Shown here piece by piece: positions 12,054-23,290 of a stretch of DNA of 64,000 nucleotides (positions are counted from its first letter, which is position 1; each line of letters begins with the position of its first letter). The translations under genes and the position numbers were made by a program. Origin of the DNA: Selaginella tamariscina (lineage: Eukaryota; Streptophyta; Lycopodiopsida; Selaginellales; Selaginellaceae); NCBI GenBank assembly GCA_003024785.1, contig PUQB01000020.1, positions 1,206,314 through 1,270,313 of the forward strand, read 5' to 3'. Below the pieces are notes generated by a model. That model worked only from the letters and a program-made list of their open reading frames with translations. It made no database searches and was not told where the DNA came from.

Positions 12054-12255
12054 TGTTATGACCCGTATAACAATCAAAGAATATTCCTCAGAAAGGTATA
12101 AGCTAGAATATTCCTAAAGAGCTATACCTAGATCTAAGAGAATTAAGGGCACCCTAATATTGGAAGCCTTTTTAGAGAGCAGAGACTAGAGACAGCTCGG
12201 GGGAGGTCGGGTGGTTTTGTGAGGGTCTTTAGTTTGTACATAGTGGTGCCTAACA
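12054..12255 (+). repeat. 3' LTR of the short-LTR Gypsy
   Basis: 202 bases from TGTTATGACC to GCCTAACA, preceded by a GGGGGGAGGA purine tract and followed by the CCCAT target duplication. Confidence 0.92.
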
Positions 12256-12289
12256 CCCATTCAAAAATTGTACCTTGCTATGCATGTAC

Positions 12290-12895
12290 CTTGCCATGCA
12301 TAGCAGACATGATTTGTTTTCTATTGTTGTATATGCAGCTCAACACATGAAGAAAGATGTGATACGCATTCTCAATTATCTTATAGGCACTCCACTTAGC
12401 CATCAAGTTTAGTGGATTAAGCATGGAGGATTTTTTCATGTATGTAGATGTTGACTTTTGCCAAATAGCAGGGAGATTTTAAGTCTAGAACCAAATGGTG
12501 CATAGTCATGTTTGGAGGAGCTTTTTCTTGGAAATGTAAAAAGCAAAGGATCATGGCTACATCGATTGTTGAGGCTAAATGCAATGCTATATATTTCATT
12601 ACAAAAGAAGTAATATGATTATACAGATGGCTTATTAATGCTCATTCTTTAGTAATCTTCAATGATAATATCTCATGTATAGAGATTGCAAAGAATCCTA
12701 TGCAACATAATTTATCTAAGCATATGAATATACATGATTGTTGATTAAAAGATCATATTGACAAGGGAAGCATTTAATATTAAAGTATATTCAAGGTAAG
12801 GATCATCTTATAGATGTCTTAACTGAACATGTTCCAAAAAATGAGTTTGTGAAGCATTGGGACAAACTTGGCTTAGTATTGTGTCCAATCTAAGG
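12290..12895 (+). pseudogene. Copia RNase H fossil fragment
   Basis: Plus-strand translations resemble the end of Copia polyproteins: VDVDFCQIAGRF, then GGAFSWKCKKQRIMATSIVEA (compare the usual SWKSKKQ..VA.SS.EAE block), IFNDNISCIEIAKNPMQH and LSKHMNIH. Only the RNase H end remains and it is broken. It lies directly after the target duplication of the 8686-12255 Gypsy. Confidence 0.82.
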
Positions 12896-12989
12896 TGAAG
12901 ATATTTGCATATCAGAACATTTTAATCTATATAGTTTGCTCATTTTTTTGAGTGAGCCCCAATGCCGGAGTAGAGTTGTGCTCAAGGAG

Positions 12990-13125
12990 TGTTGGAGTAG
13001 CGTGGATCGAGCTTACGCGTGTGTGTGAATCAAGCCATGACTCATGTGCACCACATACATATAGCTCATGAGGATGAGTGAGTGGCTATTCGTTCAATGC
13101 GAGTTTAATATATTCTATTCTAACA
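12990..13125 (+). repeat. Probable Copia 3' LTR
   Basis: 136 bases beginning TGTTGGAGTAG and ending TTCTAACA, with the TG...CA ends and TGTTGG start common in Copia LTRs. It lies about 100 bases after the Copia RNase H scrap and follows CTCAAGGAG. No second copy is in the window, so this is inference. Confidence 0.55.
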
Positions 13126-13271
13126 AGTGCAATAATTGGATGACATGGTCACGTATAAATGTGGAATAGATTGCAAATAAATTGCAAAAACATGACAACC
13201 TAATGGTTTGACCATGCATACATGATTATAATAGAAAATGGTCATGTAGATGAGCAAATATGAAGAATGTT

Positions 13272-13500
13272 TTCATTATGGTTTTGTAATTTATCTCCAT
13301 GTACTTCAACAACTTGAGAATTCTTTAAAGTTTTAATAAAAACTTGTATCATTTGTTAGTAATTGTACCGAAGAAAATGTTGTGATCATTGAGATACGTG
13401 CATACCCTTTGTCATCCATGTTAGGGTGTAAATATATATCATCAATGAGATTTTTGTCACTACAATAATACTCAATTTGCCTTTGTAACACAAAATCCAA
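13272..13500 (-). pseudogene. La-motif fragment of a LARP1-like gene
   Basis: Minus-strand translation gives RQIEYYCSDKNLIDDIYL, HPNMDDKGYARISMITTF and SSVQLLTNDTSF, then, after a one-base frame jump near 13340, LLKTLKNSQVVEVHGDKL. This is the whole La motif in family order (QIEYYFSD.NL, MD..G.V.I..IA.F, LT.D, VVEV.GDK.R), most like LARP1 and its relatives, which bind mRNA ends in the cytoplasm. No RRM or LARP1-specific (DM15) repeats are near. There is no start codon with a gene context, and flanks are mobile DNA. It is probably a stranded or captured gene piece; lack of introns within the motif leaves a retrocopy possible. Confidence 0.8.
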
Positions 13501-13638
13501 ATTTGGCATAAGCATCAATATAAGTGAGAACATCATTTTATACATAATTCCTAAAGAGCTAGCTTTAGAAGATGGAATTGTATATGACAAGCAATAAATA
13601 TTCTCAATATTTGACTCTTGTCTTCTATTACCATCTAG

Positions 13639-13856
13639 CCTTGGCTATAGATCGGCCTGAGGGACATCTAGTTGGTTAAATACAATAAGATTTAGAACAT
13701 CCCTTGGCTACAAATCAACCTAGGGAACATTGCTGATTAGATGCAATAGTATTTAGATCCTCCCTTGGCTACAAATCAACATGGGGACATCTAACTAGTT
13801 AGATGCAACAATATTTAGATCCTTTCTTGATTGGGGAACATATGGCTAGTTAGACG
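13639..13856. repeat. Minisatellite, ~60-base unit, about 3.5 copies
   Basis: The unit with CCTTGGCTACAAATCAACC and ATATTTAGATCCT recurs at 13639, 13703, 13763 and, more diverged, near 13820. It lies just left of the diverged chromovirus LTR. Confidence 0.75.
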
Positions 13857-13890
13857 TAAGCTTGAAATGATCAGCCCTTGTTAGCACCTC

Positions 13891-14808
13891 TGTCATAGTT
13901 TTTACTTGGTGCCATGAAGGTGGCCTACCAGATGCCAATCATGGAATCTCTCTTTGAAAACCCCACATTATCTGGTAAAGTATGCGTGTTAGGAACCCGT
14001 CACTTAAGAACTCATACCCCCCAATTGGCCAAGTCCACAGTCAAGGCTCACCTCGTGAGTTAAGATGTATGGGCTAGCCGAGTTACAAGTATCATTCCTA
14101 GCTTGGCGTCGATGAGGCAGCCAAAGTAAGGCCTCATCCACTAGTCTTGCGAAACGTGAACTCGGGCTTCCAAGCTTGGGAGCGGGTTGATAGTCCCAAG
14201 AATTAACTAACTTCTTGGACGTGATGTACCTAGTCACAAGGGCGAAATCCTGCCAATGATAAGGGTAGGTTAACTTGAAGTTGGGACGTACCCATGTTGT
14301 GTGGAAGTTAGGGTGGCACAACGAAGAGTTATGCTTTGACAACATAAGCTTAACTTGCATTGGTAGGAGAATAACAAACTCTCTTTTGAATCTGGGAACT
14401 CTCACTACATATACCCTACCTTATTTATGTGACAGACCCCCCTCCCCCCGTTTTCCTAATTGAGTAAGTGGGTTGGCTTGGAATGCCAGCCCTTAAAGAA
14501 ATGAGATGACCTAAACCTACTAACCCTAAATAGCATGGGGTTAGGGCAACCCTGGGGTTTGACAAGCTATACTTTTTGAAGGAAACCTAACTAGAACATC
14601 AAACCAGGGGAGAGTTTTATAAATAGAAGTGCTAGCTTCGCTAGAATTTCTTGCAAATACCTAATGACACCCAACTGGACTATCACTAAATACTCAAGTG
14701 CACTATGTGGGCCTGTTTCTTTTACACCTAGGTTTGTCAACATAACTTGGCAAGTAACAATAGTCAACCTTCAAAGTAAAGGGTCGAGTCATAATAAAAA
14801 CTATAACA
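13891..14808 (-). repeat. 3' LTR of the diverged chromovirus
   Basis: 918 bases, shorter than but alignable in blocks with the 1.7-kb LTRs: the shared TTAGGGTGGCAC-type block, a TACCTTATTTATGTGAC promoter block next to a C-run, the CTTGCAAATACCTAATGACACCC block and the terminal palindrome. Confidence 0.75.
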
Positions 14809-16800
14809 CTCCCTGCCTTTAAAAATGTCAACATCCTCGTTGACATTTAACTTCAAAACTACATTAAGTTAGAAAAAATTAATTAAAAGCTAATGCTAAT
14901 CATTCTATGCGGAGTCAACAAAAAACTCACATAATTTTCATTTACCCCCTTGTATTATGCAAAGCTAAGTACTGTAGAACCGTTGTTCATTAAGCGGCAA
15001 GTTTAGCTGCTGAAGGTACCACTTTTGATATGAAGAATTTATATCGAAGGTCTCTAGTTAATACGCCTCAAATTCCTTCACCAACTCCATTGCGTTTTGC
15101 AAATTCTCCAATGGTTCCCATGTCGATTCACACGCCCGATTGATGAGATACTTGAACTTACATTTATGCGGCCATAAACCTTCCTTTTGCTCAATATGGA
15201 TTGACTTCATATTTCTTCTCTTCACCAACTAATTCAGGGGCCATATATAAGTTATTGTATCTTTGTGGATGTTTCTTATCCTTGTGGAATGGTTCAAGCA
15301 AATTGACATGAAACACATTGTCTAACGTTCCCAACTTCGAAGGAAGATCTAACTCATAAGCCACCTTTCCTACTTGTTTTACCACCTTATACGGACCTAT
15401 GTAATGCGATAGAAACTTTCTTGAAAGAGTTGTTGGAACCTTTAGGTTTCTGATACTCAACAACACTATATCTCCAACTTGATATTCTACATCCTATTGA
15501 TGCTTATTGTACTACTGATTATACCATTCTTGTGCTACAATCATCGCTTGATGAGCAACTTTCATGTATGATACAATTGTCCAATGAACTCTGTTATAAA
15601 GGAAATTCGATTAACATCATCTTTCAATAACACCATGCTTTGAGGAATACCACCCTTATTCCCAGTTAACACCTCCATCGGGTTACACCCAATCATAGTG
15701 TGTGTCGAGTTATTATAACATATCTTAACCATATTCAAGTGTTCAGCCCAATTAAGTTGATCACCTTGAATATAGCACTTGAGATAGTCCTTGACTTGTC
15801 GGTTCACCCTTTTGACCATCTGTTTGCGAATGGTAAGCCATACTGAACCTCAGTATTGTATCAAATTGTTTAAACAACGTTCCCCAAAACTTCTCTATAA
15901 ACTAAGGATCCTGATATGATATCATGTTTTTGGTAGTCTGTGCACTTTTACAACCTCATGAAAGAACAACTTTGCTACTTGTTTTACATTCATTATCTCT
16001 ACAGTTGGAATGAAATGAGTAACCTTTGAAAACCGATTGACCACCACCATGAGGAAAATGAAACCACAAGATTTTGGCAATCTTGTGATAAAGTCCAAAA
16101 TAACACTTTGAAACAACCACTCTGAAATCGGTATTCACTGAAACTTCTCAGCTCGTTTTTAAGATCTACTCTTTACTTGTTGATATGTGGGACATGTCTT
16201 AACGTACTTAACAATGTCGTTTATCATTCCCAGCCAATAAAACCTCTGTTTCAGTAGATAATGTCTTATGTCTTCCACTATGTCTTGCCAAAGGAACATC
16301 ATGGTGTTCTCTTAACAATTTTTGCCTCCATGTTCCTTTTGGAACATAAAGTCTCTTCTCTTTATAATAGAGAAGTCGATTTTGCATTGCAAAATGTGGC
16401 CGCTTGAGTGTTTCCATTTGACTTCCTATTTCTACTAAAATATCACAACTTCTTCATAATTGATGAATTTGTTTCCTCTTTTCTACTAGGTTCAAGGCCT
16501 CCTTAGCAAACTTGTCTTGAGATATGCCATCACAAATTCATCCACTAAAGTTGACACTGGTGTTGACATCCTTGGTCATCGTCTAGCCCAATCCACTTGC
16601 AGATCTCCAGTTGCAATCCCTTATGGTACCACATCTTCTTAGTTAGGTCAACGAGGGCATCCCTTAGTTGGGCAATGTACCCCAACATGCGAATCATTTC
16701 AATCTAGTTAGTTTAAGGATTACCTCTTCTTCACTCTTTTCCTCTTGGAAGGTATCTAGAAACGCCCTTTGTGCGGTTTCCTAAAGAGCTCCTTCATTTG
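13891..16800 (-). mobile_element. Diverged Gypsy chromovirus fossil, minus strand
   Basis: The 3' LTR is 13891-14808 (minus strand, TGTTATAG...ATGACA). A purine tract and a stretch like the tail of the 1.7-kb-LTR non-coding elements follow (14809-15060). On the minus strand come a chromodomain-like end (about 15060-15190), the integrase C-terminus at 15191-15466 (YIGPYKVVKQVGKVAYEL, VFHVNLLEP), the integrase core at 15560-16140 (DFITRLPKS, WAEHLNMVKICYN), the integrase zinc region at 16208-16420 (LREHHDVPLARHSGRHKT) and gag-like traces at 16480-16800. No 5' LTR was found. It is broken many times and old. It may be close kin of the coding partner that moved the large non-coding elements at 30-59 kb. 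Confidence 0.82.
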
Positions 16801-16825
16801 CCTTGTGAATCGCATCCACCAATGT

Positions 16826-17400
16826 TTAACAAGTTACTCGTGCTAAGAAGGTGGAGTGGCGAGAAGCTGAGAGACGCCAAGAGAGGAAGGTGCAAGACAA
16901 CTTAGATGCTAAGGGAGTGAACAAGACCACCATAGACGAGGAGAACCTCTTGGACACCCAAAAGCCTGCCAAAAAGGAGCGGCAGTCGAGAGCCAGAGAG
17001 CACATGCAATCACAACAAAGGGAGGCCCACAAGGCAGCAACATGGAAGGAGGACCTAACTACCACCCTCACCTAGCTAGGATACACCGTGCGTGGGGACA
17101 ATTATTGCAAGGTGTGTAATGGTTGGCCCATGGGTAAGTTGAACCCCCTTTTGCTTGCATGTCGAGGATGACCACGTTTGTCAAGTTCTTGATACTTTGA
17201 ATCATCAGAGGTCGCACTCTTGGGAGTGCCAACCATATCGACAGAGGTATGACAATAGAAATAGATGGCTAGAATGCCAAGAGATGATCTGCACGCTGTG
17301 CAGCGGCACCACTTGCTATATCGATGCTCATGGAAGGCCACAAGGGTAGCCGAAGAACCAACTCCGGCCTCGGCAAGAGCAACCCCCACACCACAAGCCA
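16826..17400 (+). other. Unrecognised charged coding-like stretch
   Basis: An open frame at 16851-17075 reads as a highly charged helix (REAERRQERKVQDNL, KPAKKERQSRAREHMQSQQ), with further coding-like text to about 17349 (CPYR-free but Cys-rich: WLECQEMICTLCSGTTCY). It could be the nucleocapsid or coiled-coil part of a gag-like gene or a host fragment. I do not recognise the family and see no start, stop or splice context that makes it a gene. Confidence 0.3.
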
Positions 17401-19619
17401 ACCATGTAGAAATGTCACCACCAAAGCTATAATGCGAGGCAATCATGAGATCACAAGCCCAACAGACAGGATCATTGGTCAACCTCGAGGAGGAAGATGA
17501 CAGGGAATCTAGTGAGGGGAAGTGGTGGCCGAACCCATGAAACCAGGACAATGGGCTTGGAGACATGCCAAAGTGGAGGCTGTTGCGGAGCAAGTGAGAC
17601 TCTTGCAAGTGGTTGTTGCCCCTCCCTATGGGGGCTTTTACATGAAGCTTTTCCTCCTCTCTTTTTGGGCATCCATGACCAGTTTGCCTCACCCTTCTCG
17701 ATGACAGTGGCCTTGGGTTTAATGCACCACGCCCTTTGCTTCTCGGGCATGTGGAATTGTTGGTTCTCGTCCTTCATCACTCCACTCATTGTCATCATTG
17801 CTTCAAATTTCCTGCCTCTAGTGCAAGCTTCCCATCCCTTGGGGTTCTTTTGCAAAGGTCTCCTCCCTTAGGGGTACTCCTCTAATGTGGGTTAATCGTG
17901 TTGTGTGCCGGCTCATTGTAATCATCACTCTCTCCTACATTGAGAGCAGGTGGTGAACTTTCTTTGTCCAACCATTCGTCCCATTCTCCTTTGTAGGTCG
18001 TATCGAGGTGGTTTCTCCATTTGGATGTTACTCATTCCCATGCATTTCTACACCTGGAATCTCATTAGGATGTGTTAGGGGTTCTTCATACCTTTCTTCA
18101 TCATTGAGATTGGCTTTGAGGCCATCATCACTCTTTTGCATGGTCGTTTGAGGTGTCCTCCTCTCCCCGCGAGGTTGTGTGGTTGCATGGACCTATGGCA
18201 TTCGCATTGTAGTCTCGAGTTGGTGAGGCAAGAGCTAATTGTAGCATCCATGGTGCTCTCTTGTTCTCCCATGCTGCACGTCCCATTCTCCTGACCAATT
18301 GATATTCAATTGATGTTCAATTATTTGAATGAGTTAGCTCTTGCTCTCCAATCTCTTCTTCATGTAGCAACTCAACTTGCTACGGTGAACTCCATCCGTG
18401 CATGACAACAATCCCTTCGTGATCATCACAAATGGTCGTCAGGACTCTGCATGCTAGATATGAGGTGAATGTAGGTTGTTTTAGTGGTCTTTAGAACGTT
18501 GTTGCCAACATTCAATTCTGAGATTCTGAGCCAAAGGTTTGATTGTTTTCCTAAAAGGTGTCGGAGTATGTAGTGATGGCCTTTACTAGGACGGGACATG
18601 TAAAGGTCTACAGTTCTACTAGAAAGCAAGAGTGCCAATTGGGTTAGAGAGAGAGAGAGAGAAGGGCTTCTACCGTTTGGCCAACAACATATAAAAGAAA
18701 GAATGACTATTGCATAACAGAATTACAAAATGGCCCTCCCCTTAGTGGCTGACTACCCAAGGCAGAATGCCTTGGACTGGTAGTAATCTAGCCTATCTAT
18801 TTGGTAAGACAATTATGTGTGTAGAGAAGAGGAAGAATAAGAGGAACCCTGCCCACTAATTGCCTACCTGCTTATATAGTGGTTCAGGTGGTACTCGTCT
18901 GTAACCTAGGTAGCATCTTCCCTTTGGGTGCCTTTGTCATGATTAAGTGCAGTCAACTGTCTTAATGCATGATGTCCTTTATGTCTGGGGTGGTTGGTTC
19001 AAGATAATTAGATTTAACCTGTTATCAATGTTGTTTGACACCTGCCCCAATCTATCAACATCGCTTGACAACCATCACTATATATTCATTCCGCATGTCT
19101 AAGATTGCTAGAGGAAAGTCACCCACCCAAGGTCCCATGCTTTTGTTTGGGGACTGCCGCTCGTCCACGTTGTCCATCCACTTTGGTATAGACATAGAGT
19201 AGAGATACATATATAGATAGATGGCTTTTAATATGTACACATAATGTTATGATACATATACACATGTAAACAAAACATAGAAAATGCATGTATGTCCCAA
19301 TATACACAATCATACATATAAAGTGTATACAATATACATTATATATATAAGTACTTGAGGCGTATGTATGGTAGATGAACCTACAAAGACATCAAGATGT
19401 AATTCTAATTTTATTTTTTTAATTATTTTGCTCCTAGATTCTCCACGACTAGAACATATTTGACTTAAGAGAAATTATTTTAAAAACATGTTAGTTGTTC
19501 TTCAAACTAACCAATTTATAAAACCACATAAAAAGCTATATAATAAGACCAACAAAAAAAACTAAGTGGTCGTTCTTGAGACACCACTTCTATAAATCAC
19601 ATCTAAAAGAACATGTAAT
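17400..19619. other. Unassigned, repeat-like DNA
   Basis: Open frames occur on both strands (for example 17472-17855 minus and 17497-17871 plus) but overlap each other and match nothing I know. A GA run at 18643-18661, a TATATAGTGG block near 18873 and AT-rich sequence after 19200 are the only visible marks. Probably remains of an old element. Confidence 0.4.
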
Positions 19620-20800
19620 TGTTAAGAGCTAAAAATCTCTCATACACAAATCATAAGTAATATAGTCAATGTCAGTCAACACAAAATTTTTAAAAATACA
19701 CACAACAACAAGGGTAACGATGGCTAAGCTCAAAGAATGCTAAACTCACTCAAAAAACACAAGCCTCTACTATGGATTTCAACATCATATTGAGAAACAA
19801 TTATAAACAAAGTACTGCTCATAAAAAATATAGGTAAGATCATTTGTATTACTAAATAAAATAAAAATACAATAATGAACACATGATCCCTCTTTCTACT
19901 TCGTCATCTGTGTTTATATGTCCCATTTTCTATTATTGTAACCCTTATGTTCATTCTTGTTCGTTATCATAACTATTTGTTACTCTTATCCATAGAACAA
20001 TTACCTCTTCTTGATTTGCTCCTTGTTATACTCGTAATATGGTTATGACCTTGCAGTAGAACCTATTTAAATTGAACATGTGTAAATTAAAACCCTCTCT
20101 AAATTAAACAAAAATCATGGTCCCAACTTGGGCTCTATACTTAAATTGAAAACCTTTTTAAATTAAAAAATTAAACATGGTGCCTCGATTTTTTAAACTG
20201 AATTTTCCTATATATGGCAGATGGAAATAGATAACTAACCTACTCTGACCCAAAAAGAAAGTACTAGACATGAGGAAAGAAGTCAGAGATGGACTTCTAC
20301 TTCAGCTGACGTGTCTTGATCAAGCCAGCCTTGTCCTTCATATTGTGGAGGGCTGTGATGAAGTCTAGGCTTTGTTCATATTGCTGTAGCCAGAAAGTCT
20401 CTAGTGACTTGAGCATCTTGAGTGCCTTAGAAGGAGTGACCTTAATTGGTTCCAATAATGTCATTGTCGTCTACACCCTCGGCATCATTTGTAGTAGGTT
20501 CATAAGCCTGTAGGCAGTCTTCGACAAAAATGAATACGTGGCTGATGACATATATAGTATATGTGTACATTACATACAATATTAAAGCACCAATGCCATT
20601 AAACTTAAGTACAAAAAAATTACTATTGTATGCTATTGTATTTTGCTCTCCCTTATTTAAAACCCTAAATTAAACACTGCCCCCAATTTCAAATATTTAA
20701 TTTAGATAGGTTTTATTGTATATTGTTTATATATATTTCTCATAATGTTTATAAAATACTTTTAATTAATAATGAAAAAAAAATTATCCACATCTCCCAA
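19620..20800 (+). repeat. Diverged LTR-like repeat, copy 1, split by a DNA transposon
   Basis: Starts TGTTAAGAGCTAAAAATCTCTC and matches 62551-63014 in order along its length, including the CTTATCCATA block before 20054 and the ATTAATAATGAAAAA block after 20718. The intervening 665 bases are a pogo-like element absent from the other copy. Confidence 0.65.
20054..20718 (-). mobile_element. Pogo-like (Tc1/mariner) DNA transposon, internally deleted
   Basis: Imperfect terminal inverted repeats: left CAGTAGAACCTATTTAAATT, right (reverse) CAATAAAACCTATCTAAATT, flanked by TA on the right and TG on the left, fitting a TA target duplication with one change. The ends resemble the plant Emigrant/Lemi1 group (CAGTAAAACCTCTATAAATT). 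Short TTAAAACCCT/AAATTAAAC motifs repeat just inside both ends. The minus strand, about 20520-20280, reads like the end of a pogo transposase: KALKMLKSLETFWLQQ, then a KTRQLK-type basic end before SISDFF. The DNA-binding and catalytic DD[DE] parts are missing, so it could move only with help. It sits inside an LTR-like repeat whose other copy at 62.5 kb lacks it. Confidence 0.72.
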
Positions 20801-20913
20801 ACTTGAAATGAGCATCATCTTTGATGCTATCATTGCTCCATATTATTGGGCCTTTAACTTCTACATTGAGTATGCTAACCAGTTTAATATAGATCTTCAA
20901 TTAGTATACTTAC

Positions 20914-21444
20914 TGTTAAGTCATGATCCAAGAGCAAGGAGGCTTAACTCAAGAGCAGGACAAGAACTAGGAACAAGATGAGAATAAGAGGTAAGGAATA
21001 AGACAAAAAAGACAAGAATAATCATAGAATAACTGGTGTTTAATAGTAATTGATTGTAACAATTAGGTCGGATGTCATAGTTCTAGCCTGGTAGGTTGAC
21101 TACCTAGGTAAAGATTGTGGGATATGTGGGATATGTGGGCAAAAAGACCCAAGCAGACCTGGGTCATCACGACTAGGGGCCCTCTCATAAACACCAATTG
21201 GCCATTTGCCTAGTTGGCATAAGGGGAGGGAAAGTTGTGACATCGGAGCTTTTATGGTCACAACTCCAAGAGCTAATTTAGGCATGAGTTAAAAATATAC
21301 TCCAAGAGCTAATCTAGTTATGAATTAAAAATAATGTCCCTTATCCTATAGGGATATCTTGTATCCCGTATTCTATATCATGTATCTTGTATCGGGTCAT
21401 GACACAGGCATATCCTATATCCTGTATCTTATCGGGTCGTGACA
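20914..21444 (-). repeat. Left (3') LTR of the outer Gypsy
   Basis: 531 bases in minus orientation, with the family's ACAGGAT-rich block near the TGTCACGACCC start and the ATAAAAGCT promoter block. Preceded by CTTAC. Confidence 0.82.
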
Positions 21445-22071
21445 GCACCTCCTCCCTAAGGACGAGTTTCACGAGTCTTGTGACCTGGTTTAACAGAATA
21501 ACGTCGATGAAAGACAGTAACTTTGGAAGAAGCATGGAGTAATTAGATGCATGAAGTAAATTGGATGCATGTTCCCAAGTGCGATCGGTAGGCAAATAAC
21601 CTTTCTAATCCACCAAGTATGAAGTTGGCGGCGATAAAGAGAATCAAGGATGTCTGCAATTTTGTACTCAGGTTCATTGTTAATGACCACAGGAGAGGGA
21701 GGAGAAGAAGCACGACTAGGAAGAGAAGAAGGATGATATGGTTTCAACAAAAAGATGTGAAACACAGGATGAAGTTTCACAGTAGATGGTAGCTCTAGTC
21801 GAAAAGCTACAGGATTGACCTTAGCCGCAATCCTATAAGGGCCCAATAGTTGAAAATCCAACTTAGAAGAAGGCATGTTGGTGAGAATATGCCGATGAGG
21901 AAGCCACATGAGATCATTAATCTTGTATGCAGGTGTCGGCTGATGATGAGCATCAACATGATGCTTGTACCATTCATGTGCCTGCTGAAGATGAACTCGA
22001 AGATCATCTTGTACTTAACGAAGATGCTGGAGACGATCCTGTACTGCTAGAGTAGAAGAAGGAGAAGCATG
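21445..22071 (-). pseudogene. Integrase tail and chromodomain remnant of the outer Gypsy
   Basis: Minus-strand frames show FQLLGPYRIAAKVNPVAFRL, LHPVFHIFLLKPYH and PEYKIADILDS, the integrase C-terminus running into a chromodomain. Chromodomains on integrase mark the chromovirus branch of Gypsy and steer insertion to marked chromatin. The fossil is cut off at 22071 by the next LTR. Confidence 0.82.
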
Positions 22072-22693
22072 TGTCAAGTCATGATCCAAGAGCAAGAAGG
22101 CTTGACTCAGGAGTAGGACAAGGACTAGGAATAAGACAGGAGCAGGATAGGAACCAAGAACAAGATAAGAGAAGGACAGGAACCAGGAGTAAACAGGAGC
22201 AGGACAGGAACCAAGAACAAGATAAGAGAAGGACAGGAACAGGAGCAAGACAGGAGCAGGACAGGAACCAAGAACAAGATAGAGAAGGACAGGAACCAGG
22301 AGCAAGACAGGAGCAGGACAGGATCCAGGAGCAAAATAGGATCCATGAGTAAGACAGGAGCAGGACAGGATCCAGGAGCAAGACAGGAGCAGGATAGGAT
22401 CCAGGAGCAAGACAGGAGCAGGACAGGAACTAGAAACAAGACAAGGAAAGAACAGAAAGTAAGGAGCAAGACAAGAACAAGACCAAGATTAATTGTAGAA
22501 AGACTGGTGTTGATAGTAACTGATTGTACAACAATTAGGTCAGATCTTTTATGCTCACAACTCCACGAGCTAAAAATGGTGACCCCTTATTCTGTAGGTA
22601 ATCCTGTATTTGGAATCCTACATCTTGTATCATGGTGACCCTTATTCTGTAGGTATATCCTGTATCTGGAATCCTGCATCTTGTATCAGGTCG
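22072..22693 (-). repeat. LTR of a second, inner Gypsy of the same family
   Basis: 622 bases, minus orientation, beginning TGTCAAGTCATGATCC on the plus strand. It carries a long run of GGAGCAAGACAGGAGCAGGACA-like minisatellite repeats (15-base unit) at 22090-22480. Its left neighbour bases (GCATG) do not match the bases after the only possible right-hand LTR at 51038, which pairs with the outer LTR instead. Confidence 0.75.
22090..22485. repeat. Minisatellite inside the LTR
   Basis: About 25 imperfect copies of a ~15-base unit like CAGGAGCAAGACAGG. The same array, in either strand sense, marks the LTRs at 28350-28560, 36080-36340, 46130-46500 and 50160-50510, where the copy number differs, explaining LTR length differences of over 100 bases. 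Long open frames across it (Leu/Ser/Pro/Cys-rich on one strand, Gln/Asp/Arg-rich on the other) are by-products. Confidence 0.88.
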
Positions 22694-22750
22694 TCCTCCC
22701 TAATGATAGAGTTCCATGAACATGAAGTAAGTTGGATGCAAGTTCCCAAG

Positions 22751-23134
22751 TGTAAGGATCATGGTCATTTTTTGACTTTCATAGGACTTGAACCCGAGAC
22801 CTTTTGGCTAACACACACATGTGTTAACCAACTTGGATGCTGAACTACACCATCAACAGCAAAGGCGTATATTCATACGCATGTTCTAGACTAGTATGGA
22901 CCACACATTCTAGACCAGTTGTGGATCACACATTCCAGACCAGTTGTGGACCATACAATCCTCAGGACCTCAGATATATAAATAGGGTTCCAGTTCCAGG
23001 TTTCTCAGAATCATTCAACACCAGTCTTCGCCTTGTGTTTCATTTTGTATTCATTTCTTTCTTGAATACAATCTCCTCCTTTCAAGGTTCCACCCTTGTT
23101 CTAAAGGTTTTGCCCTTTGCACAAGGTCGTGACA
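22751..23134 (+). repeat. 5' LTR of the second-family Gypsy
   Basis: 384 bases; a TATATAAATAGGG promoter block lies near 22974-22986, where transcription of the element would start. Confidence 0.9.
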
Positions 23135-23290
23135 GTTTGAATGATTCTGAGGTAGTGACAAGCTTCTGTTTCCGCTTGTCATCGATCCCATTTTCTTTCT
23201 TTCTCTCTTTTCAATTTTCTTTTCGATTTTCTTTTTTTTCTTTTTTGATTTTCTTCTCTTTTTTTTTTTGATTTTTCTTCTTCGACTCAT

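Larger units (their letters stand above)
8686..12255 (+). mobile_element. Short-LTR Gypsy retrotransposon fossil
   Basis: LTRs of about 205 bases at 8686-8893 and 12054-12255 are flanked by the matching 5-base target duplication CCCAT (8681-8685, 12256-12260). A tRNA-Met-type primer site (TGGTATCGGAGGC) follows the left LTR and a purine-rich tract ends at 12053. Recognisable parts on the plus strand are an aspartic-protease-like stretch at about 9190-9290 (LVDSMSSDNF), reverse transcriptase at about 9890-10460 ([26 protein letters not shown]), RNase H at about 10600-11050, the integrase zinc region at 11240-11500 (CRTCDKCQ) and an integrase tail at 11800-11990. The coding part is broken many times over. 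The LTRs are close but not identical, so it is moderately old. It inserted next to a Copia scrap. Confidence 0.92.

Noticed and set aside
17102-17692. 196-codon minus-strand frame
   Set aside because: It overlaps frames on the other strand, has no recognisable domain and its composition reflects local GC content.
22015-22469. Long Leu/Ser/Pro/Cys-rich minus-strand frames that look like membrane proteins
   Set aside because: They are frames across the LTR minisatellite; the same peptides appear at every LTR of the family in all three phases.
22090-22485. Regular short repeats as a possible CRISPR array
   Set aside because: There are no unique spacers, the repeats are imperfect and head-to-tail, and the host is a plant.
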